DNA from: Pycnococcus provasolii | Taxonomy: Eukaryota > Chlorophyta > Pseudoscourfieldiophyceae > Pseudoscourfieldiales > Pycnococcaceae | Length of the DNA stretch: 64,000 nt | Assembly (NCBI GenBank): GCA_938743325.2 | Contig: OW568902.1 | Location: forward strand, 62,001 to 126,000 | Direction: 5' to 3' | Part shown: piece by piece, positions 29,723 through 40,954 of the stretch | Numbering within the stretch: the stretch's first letter is position 1 | Layout: the number at the start of each line of letters is the position of its first letter | The notes under the pieces: model-generated | Told to the model about the DNA's origin: nothing | Seen by the model: the letters and a program-made list of their open reading frames with translations, nothing else | The model's database searches: none | Made by a program: the position numbers and the translations under genes

Positions 29723-30706
29723 TTATCGGCGCGCTTTCACCTCGCGCGCAGCATGTACGAGTGCCATCGCGTCGAGGCTGACGCACACGATGCGTCCAGC
29801 ACCTTGGTAGCTCAAGTACGTGCGTGTTACCTGGAACTCGTCGTTCGTACCGTCCGTGCGTTCTTCCTCAGTCACCTCCTCCACGCACGCGTCCGCGACG
29901 TGGTATCTGAGTTCGGCGCTGTGGGACGACGCTTCGTGCGCTCCCACCGCATCGGCGGCACACACGCCACCACCGAATCTCCTCGACTCAAGCACAATCA
30001 CATCGTCGTTCTCGTCGTGGTGGTGCATGCCTTGCACTTTGCCAGGTACGTGCACGGACAGTTTCTGGCCGCAATACAGGGCGTGTACATCTCGCGGTTC
30101 GACGTGTTCGTCGACGACGTCGTCGATATCCGTTCTCAGCATGCAGCTGTCCCACGTGAATGCCGCGGCGTCGTGGCTCATGAGAGGCGTGTTTGGCGAC
30201 AGAGGCGGTTCTGCGTCTGCGTGCGGCACGCCGACGGCGTCTACGGGTGCGTACACCGCGCGTCCTCGTTTATCGAATCTCACGAACGACGTCGTGTACT
30301 GTGCGGCGCGAAAGAACGTGATAATTTTCGACGGGTTGTTGTTGTCCACCTGCACGCCACTTTCTCTTTTTGCGTTGTGGTCATAAGATGTGAGTGCGCC
30401 GTCTCCGTTCCTGGCAACGCCGTCGACGTATAGGACGACTTTGGGCGTGCACAGCGTTGACTTGAGTAGTCTTTGCGCCGCGGCGTCGCACGCCAGTTTG
30501 GTCGAGCGCGCGACTTGCCTGAGCATGAAGAGGTCGTCAAAATCTAAGCAGCGCTTCCCAGCGGGTTGTTTTGATGACGATGACGCCGCCGCCAGTGTTT
30601 GGTTCGTGAGCACGTCCACGACGAGGGCGAGAACTAAGGGGGTATTTATTTGGTTGTTAGGAGAATGTTCCGTGGATTTTGCATCATGATCAGGAGGCGA
30701 ACCCAT
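29723..30706 (-). CDS. Protein of unknown function, possible F-box-like start
   Basis: 327 residues from an ATG. The region CLDFDDLFMLRQVARSTK (about 55-75) followed by LACDAAAQRLLKS has the spacing of a degenerate F-box, with the rest a mixed alpha/beta protein containing HHHDENDDV (acidic/His-rich) and a C-terminal TRTYLSYQGAGRIVCVSLD. No membrane span or transit peptide. I do not recognise a family. The tail-to-tail arrangement with ADAT1 is very tight. Confidence 0.7.
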   Translation of the reverse strand: MGSPPDHDAKSTEHSPNNQINTPLVLALVVDVLTNQTLAAASSSSKQPAGKRCLDFDDLFMLRQVARSTKLACDAAAQRLLKSTLCTPKVVLYVDGVARNGDGALTSYDHNAKRESGVQVDNNNPSKIITFFRAAQYTTSFVRFDKRGRAVYAPVDAVGVPHADAEPPLSPNTPLMSHDAAAFTWDSCMLRTDIDDVVDEHVEPRDVHALYCGQKLSVHVPGKVQGMHHHDENDDVIVLESRRFGGGVCAADAVGAHEASSHSAELRYHVADACVEEVTEEERTDGTNDEFQVTRTYLSYQGAGRIVCVSLDAMALVHAAREVKARR

Positions 30707-32251
30707 TGCTGTTCTGCGTTAAGGCTGAGAAGATCGTGGCGTCTTCAGACCTCTATGGATAGAGAGACTCCAGAAGAATGAAGTGATTGAGTGCGTGATT
30801 CTGGCAGGATAAAACCAAAAACTGAGCGACGTGAAAGATGTGCCACGTGAGAGCGAGAGAGATACCGAAGAGTGTAAGCCGGCCAGCTGCTTAAGAGAGC
30901 GAGACGCCGAAGCGAGAGGCGTGGCAAGGGCTGTGAGCCTGTGAGCCTGTGGGCAAGCTGCTAGCGTCGTCCCAGTGGCAATGGAGTGCGAGCCGTGAGC
31001 CGTAAGCCGTAAGCCGTGAGCTGCGAGCTGATGACGCAAGCTGCGGCAAGTGCTGCTAGCGTGCGTTGTGTCAGCTGATGAAGTGGCAGCCCAGCCAAGT
31101 AATATGAAACGACAGACAGTGTGGCAAGCAAGAGTCCCTTAAGGTGTCTTAAGGCCCTTCGAAGGGACGAGCACGAGCGGCCGGTAGTGCACTCCTCACG
31201 TCAATAATGTCCACAAAACATCTCTACGAAAATACTGGAGGGGAGGGGGACCCTGCCTGATGTGTTGTTGGTTTGACCAAAGGGAGTTGCCCAGGCGTCC
31301 GCGTATCCGAGGAGCCCGGACGCGTTTTTAACAATCAGGAATAATTGGGGGTTTGACCGAACTTTTTCAAGATTGCTCTCCTAGCCTTAGACGGTGTGGG
31401 GGAACTCGAGTGTCCCTCAGGCCTCAGTCAAACCCACCAAAGCCTGCTCAAAAAGGGATCCCGATAGATCACATCTCCAGCCTGTTAGATAGTTCACGCG
31501 CGTTCGAACACGTGAGCTGACGGCCCGATAATAACCTCTCCAGCCTGTCAGTTCACGCGCGAGCACGTGAGCTGACGGCTGCGCGCCGGGCGGGTGGGTG
31601 GGTGTATTAAAAGAAATATGAACCCAATATTGAATATTCCCTCTCCCTCTTCCCTCGAGCCGCACCGCGTTGAGTCACCACGCGGGGAGGCGGCAGTGCC
31701 TCAAGGGGTATCCCCCTGCTGTGCGTGCTCCGTGTTCCCTTAGAGTGTTGTTCCGGTGTCCCCTTCCGTAGGTGTCGTCCTTTCTTCGTGCCGCTGGCAA
31801 CCCTAGCTAGAAAGACCAACCACGCAGCATTAGAACCTGTTCCCGGCTGCTGCGAAAACGGCGGTTTATGCGCGTCTCGCGCGCTCGCCACTCCAAACCC
31901 TGCTCCGCTCTATTCGATAAAGGTATGCATAGTATCTTTTGCGTACTGTAAATGCAAGGCAAGGGGAAATACCGTGACATGATTTATATTTACAAAGTCC
32001 ACTGCTGAGTGAAAGAGTGTGTTTCTTGAGACACGAAGATCAGACCCAGATTCCGAGAATCGCCTCCTGGGTTTCTCGCCTCCTTAAGACATTGGGAGTC
32101 GCCTTTGACTCGCGTACCCAAACTCCTTGGCGATGAGGTTCCGACTGCATAGGTTCCCACGAAACGTACACGCTCCACTCCGTCGCAATCAAGGCTGACG
32201 ACGAACGGAGGGATGCCATGCGACCTCGCACGTCGTCTTGTCTTCACTCAC
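30707..32251. other. Spacer with short tandem and hairpin repeats
   Basis: About 1.5 kb without a convincing gene. GAGCCGTAAGCC-type nonamer repeats occur at 30940-31030, CTTAAG clusters near 31139-31153, and a duplicated hairpin at 31474-31577. Open frames here use non-ATG starts or low-complexity codons. Confidence 0.5.
31474..31577. repeat. Duplicated hairpin-forming segment
   Basis: TCTCCAGCCTGT...TTCACGCGCG...CACGTGAGCTGACGGC occurs twice (31474-31523, 31537-31577). Within each copy GTCAGTTCACG can pair with CGTGAGCTGAC around a short loop. Confidence 0.7.
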
Positions 32252-33127
32252 TCACTGCGGCACGAGCAGCGCGGCGTCGTCGACGTAGTCGATGGGAATG
32301 CCCATGTACGAGGGCACACCCGCCTTGGGCAGCTTGAGCAGAGGCTCCTTGGTGTCGCCGAACCACTTGGCCAGGCCGTCGCCCGCGACGCCGCCGAAGA
32401 GCGGAACGCCGAGGAAACCGCGGTTGAGCTGGAAGCGGCACGGCCCGCACACGTCGGGCGGGATCGGAGGCTTCGCATCCGGAAGAGGCACGCCGGTGAG
32501 GCTACGCGTGGAGCCGTACGAGCCGAAGATTACCGGCGCGTTGCCGTCGGGCGCCTTGAGCTTGTCGAAGCTCCACCTCTCCAGGCCGTTCGGGTTCACC
32601 TCCACCGCCCACGGGTGCGCCTCGGGGATGTGGCACATCATTGACCCGCAGCACTTGGTGTAGACGTTGAGCGTGCTTCGCGTTCCTACGGCTGAGTCCT
32701 TCACGCCCTGCTCCTTCGGCCGGTAGAACGGCTCCGGCTCGAGTGCGTGGTCCTTCCACGCGTCCATGGGGATGACCTTGCCCGTCCTCTTGTCGCGGAA
32801 GCACACCGTCGCTCGGAAGTACCCGATGTGCTCCTTCCCTTTGACGAACGTCATGGATCGGCTCGAGGCGTTCACCATCAGGTACCCTCCTCCTGGGCTG
32901 AACTTGTTTTTTGAGGCGCCCTCCGGCTTCTCGTAGTGCTTCTTGACGATGCGCATTCTGCGAACGCAGTCGTCGCAGTAGCACTCCATGCAAGCTATAA
33001 ACGGCCGCTCGTTGATTGAGAGCTTCAGAGAGCCGCAGCCGCACGTCCACACATCCCACGGCTCCCCAGGGGGGGCAACACGGGCGGACATCAATGATGA
33101 TGTGCCGCACATCATCATCATCGACAT
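32252..33127 (-). CDS. GFA/CENP-V-like zinc-binding protein
   Basis: 291 residues from ATG 33127; the frame runs further only via GTG. WTCGCGSLKLSINERPFIAC followed by MECYCDDCVRR, and later NVYTKCCGSMMCH, reproduce the cysteine pattern of the glutathione-dependent formaldehyde-activating (GFA)/CENP-V fold, in which two structural zinc sites are held by a CxCG start, a CxxC and a late CxxC or CCG. A second half (about 180-290) with PPDVCGPCRF is outside the core. Members range from glutathione-adduct enzymes to proteins of unknown role; the substrate here is unknown. The start MSMMMM is not typical for targeting. Confidence 0.72.
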   Translation of the reverse strand: MSMMMMCGTSSLMSARVAPPGEPWDVWTCGCGSLKLSINERPFIACMECYCDDCVRRMRIVKKHYEKPEGASKNKFSPGGGYLMVNASSRSMTFVKGKEHIGYFRATVCFRDKRTGKVIPMDAWKDHALEPEPFYRPKEQGVKDSAVGTRSTLNVYTKCCGSMMCHIPEAHPWAVEVNPNGLERWSFDKLKAPDGNAPVIFGSYGSTRSLTGVPLPDAKPPIPPDVCGPCRFQLNRGFLGVPLFGGVAGDGLAKWFGDTKEPLLKLPKAGVPSYMGIPIDYVDDAALLVPQ

Positions 33128-35071
33128 GGCAAGATTATGCCAACGCGGCAAACCCCTAACCTTATTAGGTGGGGGCAAAGACTCACTCACGGGAGTTCAC
33201 GCTTGCTTCCTTTGGGCTGCATTTTCGATTAATCGAGACCAATAATTGAGAATTTGAGATGCGATGCAATCAGATCCGAGGGGGCACAACAGCTTAAGCT
33301 TGGTGGTTGGGTCCATCCCTGATCCCTCCATTAAAATCTCTGCAGCCCGACTTCTAAAAAGGACATGATTCGGCCCAACGTCCTCCGATACCGTACCGGG
33401 TAGTGGTTCTACCTACCTTTATGACTCCATGAGAGACTGTCCCTGAGGAGAGAGGAGGAGTTCGTTCTCACGAGTCACGAAGCGTCTTTAGACTAGTGAA
33501 GGCCGGACGGAAGGCGAAGGGCGGAAGCATGGGCGAAGGGCGAAGCTTTCCCTCAGGTTTCCAGGCAGTGAAGGTCGAACTCAGAAGAAGAAAGAAGAGC
33601 TTTTGTACGTGCGGGTACCCATGGAACTCTCCCCTGGACTCCTGGCCTGTGGGCCACAGAACTACCCTTACAGAACAGGACTGTCTGGGGAAGTGGGGAG
33701 AAGGAGGCTCTGAGGAAGACTTGAAAGCACTTGAAGGGGCTACTTCTACGATGGGGAATTATGTATTGGGAAAGAAAGGTGCCCAACCACGACTGGTACA
33801 TATGTAGTCTATAACTTTTACAATTAAAAAAAGGGAAAGGTCGCGACAATTATCGTCGCCATAATTAAAGCAACGCGTAGACTTTCGGTGCATCCCGTTC
33901 TTCCTAACCTTAAGGTACGATAGACTACATACGGTACGGTACCCGTAGGGAAGGTTGTGTGTTTCTTCGCCGCTTTCGCACCTGGTAGAAGTACTCTACA
34001 AATCACAGCTTTAAAGGGGTTACCTTACGAGAGCCGAGAGGAGGGATCATGTCATCATAAAGGTAGGCGGAAGGAGAACTCCATGAGGAGACGAGAAGCA
34101 CGAGACTCACGAGACCAGTAAAGGTAGACGCGGTGGCACTGGGTGGTCGGCTGGTCGCGGTGTGGGACCCATTGAAATATTCCAGGTGGCAAACCAACCA
34201 ACCCCTAAACTTAACGTTTTCCTTGTGTCTCCCACGTACACTCTAGTATCTTATCTGGTCCCATACTTTTCCAGAACATCTTTTTTTTTCCCGAAAAAAA
34301 CTCAAAATAAATAAATAATCCGTATCTGCGTGTGTGTGTGTCTGTGTGTGTACACGTGTGTGTGTGTATCTGTGTGTGGCGAGCAACGGCTTAAGCATCC
34401 TTGTTGTGCTCGTCTTGTTAAGCTTACACTCGAGCGGGCGAGCAACATCAGGCTTAAGCATCCTTCTTAAGGTCTTGTTGGAATTACCTTTTGGAATATA
34501 TACTCTCAGTCAGAGTGTTTCTTCAGCTCCGTGTTTCTTCTCCAGGGGTTCATTCATTCTTCGTCTGGACTTCTTCTAATTAGCACACACAGATACAGGT
34601 GTATCTGTGTACACGTATCTGCGTGTCAACCCACCCAGTTTTCCGTTTTCCGTTTTCAGCAGGTGAACGTGTTCAGCAGTTCCCCCCACCTAGGCTGCCA
34701 GGTTTCCTATTTCATAACCTTTTTGGTGAGTCGCTGTTAGGTTCCATACAGGTATCAGGGCAGCACGCAAAGCACGTGTTGTTCAACTGTGTCTCAGTTT
34801 TCAGTTACACAGCACAGCAGCCTTATTGTTTTCTTGCAGGTATCTTGCAGGGGGAGAGCACAGATAAGGCTAACCTTGTTGGCCGATACACTGCACGGCA
34901 CTGAAATCTCTGATAAGATAAGAGGAACCGTATCTTCTCACTCGTGGGTTTGATTTTTTGTTTGTGCGCTCGCACGCTTTGCAAAAGTCTGCCACACGCA
35001 CGTTTTTGTTCTCGCCGCCCGGCCTTGAAAGAAGTCAGTCAGTCTTGGCACGACAACATACTTAAGGAAGC
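33128..35071. other. Divergent spacer upstream of the phytochrome gene
   Basis: About 1.9 kb without a supported gene. 34330-34378 is TG-rich; 34379-34460 is a diverged copy of the module at 22780-22930. A GGTGAGT donor-like site (34732) and TTTTCTTGCAG acceptor-like sites (34839-34858) could mark a 5' leader intron. CTTAAG at 35061-35066 lies 5 bp before the phytochrome ATG. Confidence 0.5.
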
Positions 35072-38000
35072 ATGGCCACGACGACGACATCAACGACATC
35101 AACGACATCAACATCGGACTCTGCTGTTGCTCCACCCGACGAAGCTCAGAGAATGATGACACCAGCGGAGGAGGCGGCGTCCACAGCTTATCGCAATAAT
35201 ATTCCGCCGCACGAGTACGCCCTATACTTCAGTGGCACGCAAGAAATCCAGGCGTTTGGCGCGGTGGTCGTGCTCGCTCCGCGTGAACCGTTCGAAGTAC
35301 TCGCAGCTTCCGAAAACGTGAACGAGTTCATCGAGTTCAACGACGAACACGAACACGAACACGAACATAGTGGCGAAGATGCCGTCAAGAGCCAACTGCT
35401 GAACAAACCGTTCTTGGAAAGCCTTCAGGAGGAGTCCGCCGCAAGGCTGAGAAGCGCGCTGCTTTCGCGCGACCCGCACCTGGCGTCGCCCGTGACTCTG
35501 TGGGTGAGAAAAAAAAAGGAGTTCCGGGATACGCCAGTCACGGCAATCTTGCACCGCTCCAGGGAAGGGTTCGTCGTCGACCTCGAAAGGTCGAGCGGAA
35601 TCTCGCTCGAAAATGAAAAGAAAATTCTCAACTCCGCCGCGGTGCAACACGACGGCGCAATGCACGCGCACTTCGCGGCGGAGGCTGCCATCGCAAGAAT
35701 TCAGCGAGTGCGCTTCGACGAAGAGGCTCTGGACGAGTCGGAGCAGGAACTGTGCCAGGTTGTCGCGCAGGAGGTGCGCAAACTCACCGGGTACTCGCGC
35801 GTCATGTGCTACCGCTTCCACGAGGACATGCACGGCGAAGTCATCGCGGAAAGCCGCGCGGACGGCGTCGAGCAAAGCTTCCTCGGACTGCACTTCCCGG
35901 CGACGGACATTCCAAAGTACGCGATGAAAAGCTTGATCAAGAACAGGTCGAGGGTCACCGCCGACGTGCAAAGCGAGCAGAAGAAGGTGCACCGGCTCAG
36001 CAGCATCGAAGGGCACGTCGACCTCGAGAAGTCGAACGCACGCGGCATACACGCCTGCCACGGGCAATACTTGACCAACATGGGCGTTCGCTCGACGCTC
36101 ACGTTCTCCGTCGTACTGCCCGCTTGGTTCAACGATAACAGCAAGAACGATAAAGCTTGGGCCATGATTGTGTGCCATAACATTGGAGAGGCACGCGTCG
36201 CCCCGTACGCGGAGCGCGCAGCGACGCAGTTCTTGGTGGATGCCTTTGCGATGCGCGTGCAGAACATGCGCGGATTGTCAAAGCTAGTTCAGGAGAGATC
36301 GAGTGCATACATCCAGTCCTCCTTGTACACGGCAGTTTGCAACGCCGCAGAGTCGTGCGACGACAATCACGAAATCCTTGAAAGTCTCATCAAGCCTTTG
36401 GCGAATCAGGATGGTGTATCCTTGGTTCAGCGAATTTGCAAAGCTTCCGGTTTTGCCTTGATCACTGGGACGCGAATAGCCACGACGGGAACAACACCGC
36501 CAGAGGGGAGGATCGTCGAGATTCGTAACTTTGTAGAGAGTCGTATGACTGCCGGTGATAGCACGGATGGTGGCAACATGTACAGCACTACTAGCTTGCA
36601 CAACGCTGGCTTCATCGGAACCGAGAATCTTCGTGGCGTCGTGAGCGGACTTCTAGCACGAAGGGTGGAATGTCCAAGCGGAAATCGCAACTCGTATCTA
36701 CTTTGGTTCGCACCGGAGTGGAGGCGCGAAATGACGTGGGCGGGTTCACCAGATTCACAGAGGGCCAGTACTTCCGCGGTGCCATCGTTCTTCGGGAAAC
36801 CATCGCCTTTGACGCCCCGAAGTTCTTTTGAGCAATTTCTTGAAACTGTGGAATTCACTTCGGCGCCCTGGAATGAGCAATGCGAAGATGCAGCCACTAC
36901 CGTCCGGATGCTTGCACGCAACGCGATACACGAACAATCGGTCGAGAGCCTGTCCTCGAAGCTCGTTGTTTGCATGAATGAGAAACGAATTTCGTCCATG
37001 TCGCGGCTTCAGCAGGTTGCTGGTGAGCTAAACACAATTGTGGACAATGCCGTGCTGCCAGTCATCTCAGTGGACTGCGCGATGATCATCAAAGGGTGGA
37101 ATAAGGCAGCTGCGCAGTTTTTCAGCCACGCCACTAATTCTGTCATTGGGTCCAGTCTAGCTGAATTCGCGAATGAAGCCTCGATAAAAGCCATTGGGGA
37201 TGTCCTGGCCAAGGGCAAGGGTGCTAGCGTGTTTCAGGAACGTGCAGAGCATGAAATCGTGCTCACAATCGGCGCTACATCACGACGCACAAAAGTCCTT
37301 TTTGTGCGCAACCAACATGACTATCTCGTTGGAGTGACCCTTGTTGCACAGGACGACCACGAGCAGTTCTCAGCAGGCAGCGTGGATCTGACTCTGCTGG
37401 AAAATATCAAGTCGCCCATTGCTGTACTCAACAAACAGGGACTCGTGGTGGGGTGGAATCAACCATTGGCGAGGTTGACGGGGGCAGATTCAGCATCAGC
37501 GATGGGATTGACCGTTGTTGGTGAGCTTTTTGGCGTCTCTGGTCTTCTACAGACGAGCCGAGAGGATGCGATCAAGCTTGAAATGGCAGTTCAGCGTTGC
37601 ATGGTGTCGGAAGAGGAATCCTCCGCGGAAATCACGTTTCGCTTGGAGTCTGCGTCGCGACCTACAAATACTGCAATAAATATTTGGATTGCACCCAAAG
37701 GGCAAATGATTGTAATGACTGTGCGAGACATGACCCTGCACAATGCACTCGAGACAGCCACGGCGCTAAAAATAGCTGCTAATGCTGCATTGGAGGCAAA
37801 GTCGAAGTACGTGTCGTACCTCTGCCACGAGATACGCAATCCGCTCAATGGAATACTTGCCACGGTGGAAACCATGGCCGATGAGTATGCCAGCGAGGAA
37901 GCAATGGAAATGACCCCAGGAGCCGAGGCTGACAGGAAGGAGCTCATTATGACAACACTATCGTGCAGTAAGCATCTGCGTCGCATTGTCGACACTATCC

Positions 38001-40450
38001 TAGACACGAGCCGCGCAGAAAGCGGGAAACTTGCCATAAACGAGGAACAATTTCGAGTGAAAGATGTGATAACGACCGTCCTTGCTCAAATCAGATCTGC
38101 CGCGCAGGAGAAAGGTCTAAAAGCCATCTCAGAGTTACGCCTCGGCGACTGCGTGGAAGACGTGCTGTTGGGCGACTCTGTTCGTATTGTGCAGTGCGTG
38201 AGCAACTTTGCGTGGAATGCCATCAAATTTACGCCTGCTGGCACAATCAAAGTCGCTGCCGAGCTCAAGAATCCAGGAGACTTTGGCAAGCAGCATGTGG
38301 TGTTCTCAGTACATGACACGGGGAGAGGATTAACCGAGGATGAGCGCGAAACGTTGTTTGAACCGTTCGAGACAATATCAGACTCCAGCAGTGCATCCAA
38401 GGTTGCGAAATATGGCTCTACTGGCCTTGGGCTCACTCTATGCAGATACCTTGCGGGGAAAATGGGTGGTACAGTTCACTGCGACTCTGAATTTGACGTG
38501 GGGTCGACATTTTACCTAGAGGTTCATCTCGAGCGTGCATACAAGGCTAATGAGAACGCTGCTACTTGTGCGCATTCATCCAAATCTGCAGAAAAACTCG
38601 AAACGAAGCCCGTGATTCGTCAGCTGTGCGGAGATTCGGCCAAGGAATTGGCGTGTGCTCCAAAAACCGTGAAGAAAGCAATCGCAAGCCCGCCGATGTG
38701 GACCTCGTCTTCATCTTCATCTCCAGCTGGCGCAAATACGCCCGATTCATCCTCACTACCTCGTGCATTACCTCCATCCCATAGCTGTGCAAATCACGTG
38801 ACAAAGCCACCTCTTACTCCTCCTCCGAGCGTGTACTACGGTACCAATACCAATACGGTGGCAGCGATGGCGGCGCAGATGGAAATGATTGCTGAATCGA
38901 AAGGGTGGGGGATGAGCATGCGAGTTGTGCGCGAAAGTTCGCAGGGAGAAGACGTTTTAGTCGAAGTGCAAGTTGGAGAATCCGTGCGTCAACACTGGGG
39001 TTCTGGAAGCAGTCTTGCCGCTGCCACTTCCGACGCCTTCTTTCGAGCACTGTCACTCTTCCAAGCAACGATGTCGACTGTGGCAGGACCCTCGCCAGGA
39101 CCCTCGCCATTGCCAATCGACCCACCGATCTTGGAAGGAATGCCCGTTGATGCCAAACAGCCAGTAGCCGCGCCTTCACCGACCGTGAATCATAAACGAA
39201 GGGTGCTCGTGGTGGATGACGAGCACACGAACGTTCTTATCATCAAGAGGAACTTGTTGAAATGCGGCGACTGGGAGGTGGTAACAGGCACGGATGGCAC
39301 AGACGTTATCGAACGCATGGTTGAGGGCATGCAGCGCTTCGATCTCGTGCTTTTGGATGAGAACATGCCGCGCATGAACGGTTCCGTAGCACTTAGATCC
39401 GTACGCGAACATGAGCTCAAGCTCGATGGCGTGCAACCGACGCCAGTTGTTGCGGTATCTGGCAATTTTTCCGAGGCTGACATGCTGTGGTATGCGGCTT
39501 GTGGATTCGACGGCATCCTTTCGAAGCCAATCGACATGGTGAAGCTCAATGAGCATCTGCAGTGGATCCTGCATTACATCGGGTCGGAGCACGACAAGCT
39601 TCCGAATGATGCGTGGCAACCCAGAGAACCAGATCTGATAGCATCGAGGATGATCAGCGAAGGTGTTCTGATAACTGCATCTTCGAAACACTCCAGGGTC
39701 TTTTCTCGCTCAGTGATGCTTGATACGTTGGCTGAAGCGACGGTGCCCACGCCTGCACCCGAGCTCGCCACCACGCAATCCGTACAATCCCTTTTGCCGA
39801 TTCGTCGACGGCAACCATGGCCACAGGCGAAAACAGTACTCGACAATGTGTTGGTTGTCGACGACGACGCCGTGAATCGAAAAATTTTGTATCGAGCATT
39901 GCGAAAGGCTGGGGTTGTGAATGTTGCAAATGCCAGCAACTCGCACGAATTTATGCAGTTTGTCCGCGATAGCTCACGCCCGTTCGATGCGGTTTTGATG
40001 GACGAGCACATGAAGGGCGGACTCGATGGTTCGAAAGCTACCGAAGAGCTGAGGAAGTATGAGAAAAGCAGAGGATTGGATGAAGCGGTTGTTGTGTCCA
40101 TCAGCGGCTCGATTCAGCTGGAAACTAGCCAAGATTTTTTGCGTCTATTCTCGAAGAACTTCGATGCGTGCGGCAGTAAGCCTCTTGAGATTCGAACGAT
40201 AGCCGAGGATGTGCTCGCCTGCGTGAATTTCTGCCACGGGCACCCGCCACCTGCTGACCCCTCGCGCTCTCTGAGGAAGATTTCGAGAGCTTACGGTGAC
40301 TTGTGGGGCCTTCCCGTTGGCGACAACATCACGGTAATTGTTGAGAGGGGTGACTATGGGGGTGAGAAAGGAGCGGAGTTTCACCACCACCATGCGGCGA
40401 ATGACATGGACGAGAGCATGGCGCACTATGCGCCAGCGCCGATGTACTAA
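35072..40450 (+). CDS. PHY: Phytochrome hybrid histidine kinase with two receiver domains
   Basis: 1792 residues. Domains: PAS (about 55-180, EIQAFGAVVVLA), GAF (225-400), PHY (410-640), two further PAS (650-770, 775-895), HisKA (905-975), HATPase (1030-1153), REC1 (1375-1500), REC2 (1590-1720). In GAF, FPATDIPKYA and IHACHGQYL align with plant phytochrome, giving Cys329 as bilin attachment site followed by His330. The PHY tongue keeps the PRSSF motif and a TWAG near the usual WGG. The kinase is intact by motif: His919 in SYLCHEIRNPLNG, a VHDTGRGL box and GSTGLGL box. Both receivers keep the acceptor Asp (VLLDENMP, VLMDEHM) and SKP lysine. This is the prasinophyte arrangement, unlike land plants, whose kinase module has lost the His. 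Role: red/far-red sensing by phosphorelay. Confidence 0.95.
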   Translation: MATTTTSTTSTTSTSDSAVAPPDEAQRMMTPAEEAASTAYRNNIPPHEYALYFSGTQEIQAFGAVVVLAPREPFEVLAASENVNEFIEFNDEHEHEHEHSGEDAVKSQLLNKPFLESLQEESAARLRSALLSRDPHLASPVTLWVRKKKEFRDTPVTAILHRSREGFVVDLERSSGISLENEKKILNSAAVQHDGAMHAHFAAEAAIARIQRVRFDEEALDESEQELCQVVAQEVRKLTGYSRVMCYRFHEDMHGEVIAESRADGVEQSFLGLHFPATDIPKYAMKSLIKNRSRVTADVQSEQKKVHRLSSIEGHVDLEKSNARGIHACHGQYLTNMGVRSTLTFSVVLPAWFNDNSKNDKAWAMIVCHNIGEARVAPYAERAATQFLVDAFAMRVQNMRGLSKLVQERSSAYIQSSLYTAVCNAAESCDDNHEILESLIKPLANQDGVSLVQRICKASGFALITGTRIATTGTTPPEGRIVEIRNFVESRMTAGDSTDGGNMYSTTSLHNAGFIGTENLRGVVSGLLARRVECPSGNRNSYLLWFAPEWRREMTWAGSPDSQRASTSAVPSFFGKPSPLTPRSSFEQFLETVEFTSAPWNEQCEDAATTVRMLARNAIHEQSVESLSSKLVVCMNEKRISSMSRLQQVAGELNTIVDNAVLPVISVDCAMIIKGWNKAAAQFFSHATNSVIGSSLAEFANEASIKAIGDVLAKGKGASVFQERAEHEIVLTIGATSRRTKVLFVRNQHDYLVGVTLVAQDDHEQFSAGSVDLTLLENIKSPIAVLNKQGLVVGWNQPLARLTGADSASAMGLTVVGELFGVSGLLQTSREDAIKLEMAVQRCMVSEEESSAEITFRLESASRPTNTAINIWIAPKGQMIVMTVRDMTLHNALETATALKIAANAALEAKSKYVSYLCHEIRNPLNGILATVETMADEYASEEAMEMTPGAEADRKELIMTTLSCSKHLRRIVDTILDTSRAESGKLAINEEQFRVKDVITTVLAQIRSAAQEKGLKAISELRLGDCVEDVLLGDSVRIVQCVSNFAWNAIKFTPAGTIKVAAELKNPGDFGKQHVVFSVHDTGRGLTEDERETLFEPFETISDSSSASKVAKYGSTGLGLTLCRYLAGKMGGTVHCDSEFDVGSTFYLEVHLERAYKANENAATCAHSSKSAEKLETKPVIRQLCGDSAKELACAPKTVKKAIASPPMWTSSSSSSPAGANTPDSSSLPRALPPSHSCANHVTKPPLTPPPSVYYGTNTNTVAAMAAQMEMIAESKGWGMSMRVVRESSQGEDVLVEVQVGESVRQHWGSGSSLAAATSDAFFRALSLFQATMSTVAGPSPGPSPLPIDPPILEGMPVDAKQPVAAPSPTVNHKRRVLVVDDEHTNVLIIKRNLLKCGDWEVVTGTDGTDVIERMVEGMQRFDLVLLDENMPRMNGSVALRSVREHELKLDGVQPTPVVAVSGNFSEADMLWYAACGFDGILSKPIDMVKLNEHLQWILHYIGSEHDKLPNDAWQPREPDLIASRMISEGVLITASSKHSRVFSRSVMLDTLAEATVPTPAPELATTQSVQSLLPIRRRQPWPQAKTVLDNVLVVDDDAVNRKILYRALRKAGVVNVANASNSHEFMQFVRDSSRPFDAVLMDEHMKGGLDGSKATEELRKYEKSRGLDEAVVVSISGSIQLETSQDFLRLFSKNFDACGSKPLEIRTIAEDVLACVNFCHGHPPPADPSRSLRKISRAYGDLWGLPVGDNITVIVERGDYGGEKGAEFHHHHAANDMDESMAHYAPAPMY

Positions 40451-40954
40451 AGAAATTCAAATGATAAATATATTCGTGTAGTATTTGTAATAAATACTTT
40501 ATTGTCTTCTTTTTGAAATAATAAGAAGGTTTCGACACTGGGCCACTGCTCAAGATGGTTGTTGGGAGGAAGAAGAATGGTGGTTACACTTGGGGAATCG
40601 CGCGGGAAACGAACAACTTAGTTGCCCGGGAAAGCAACAGGGTAACTTGGTGGGGGTTTCAGGTTTGGGTACTATCGGTTGTTGTTGGGGGACAACCGGG
40701 ACAAGGAGAAAGAGTAGCTCGGGAGGGGTTTTCCAAGCGCGTCTGCCCCGGCTGCAGGGGGCGAGCCACCGCGCCCACCGGGATCCCCACCGGATATTCC
40801 CTGAGGGGTAGGCATATGAAGGGGAAGAGAATCCAAAGCCTTCATTGCCTTATCACTTTGGGCATCAAACGCGTCAAGGAAAAGAACCTTGGCGTTATCA
40901 CTTGCCAAGTATCTTCAGGTCCCCATTGAAACCATAAACATAAACCATAAACCC

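Noticed and set aside
31480-31580. tRNA gene
   Set aside because: A GCGTTCGAAC-like box occurs, but no cloverleaf arms or A box could be drawn; it is explained by the duplicated hairpin.
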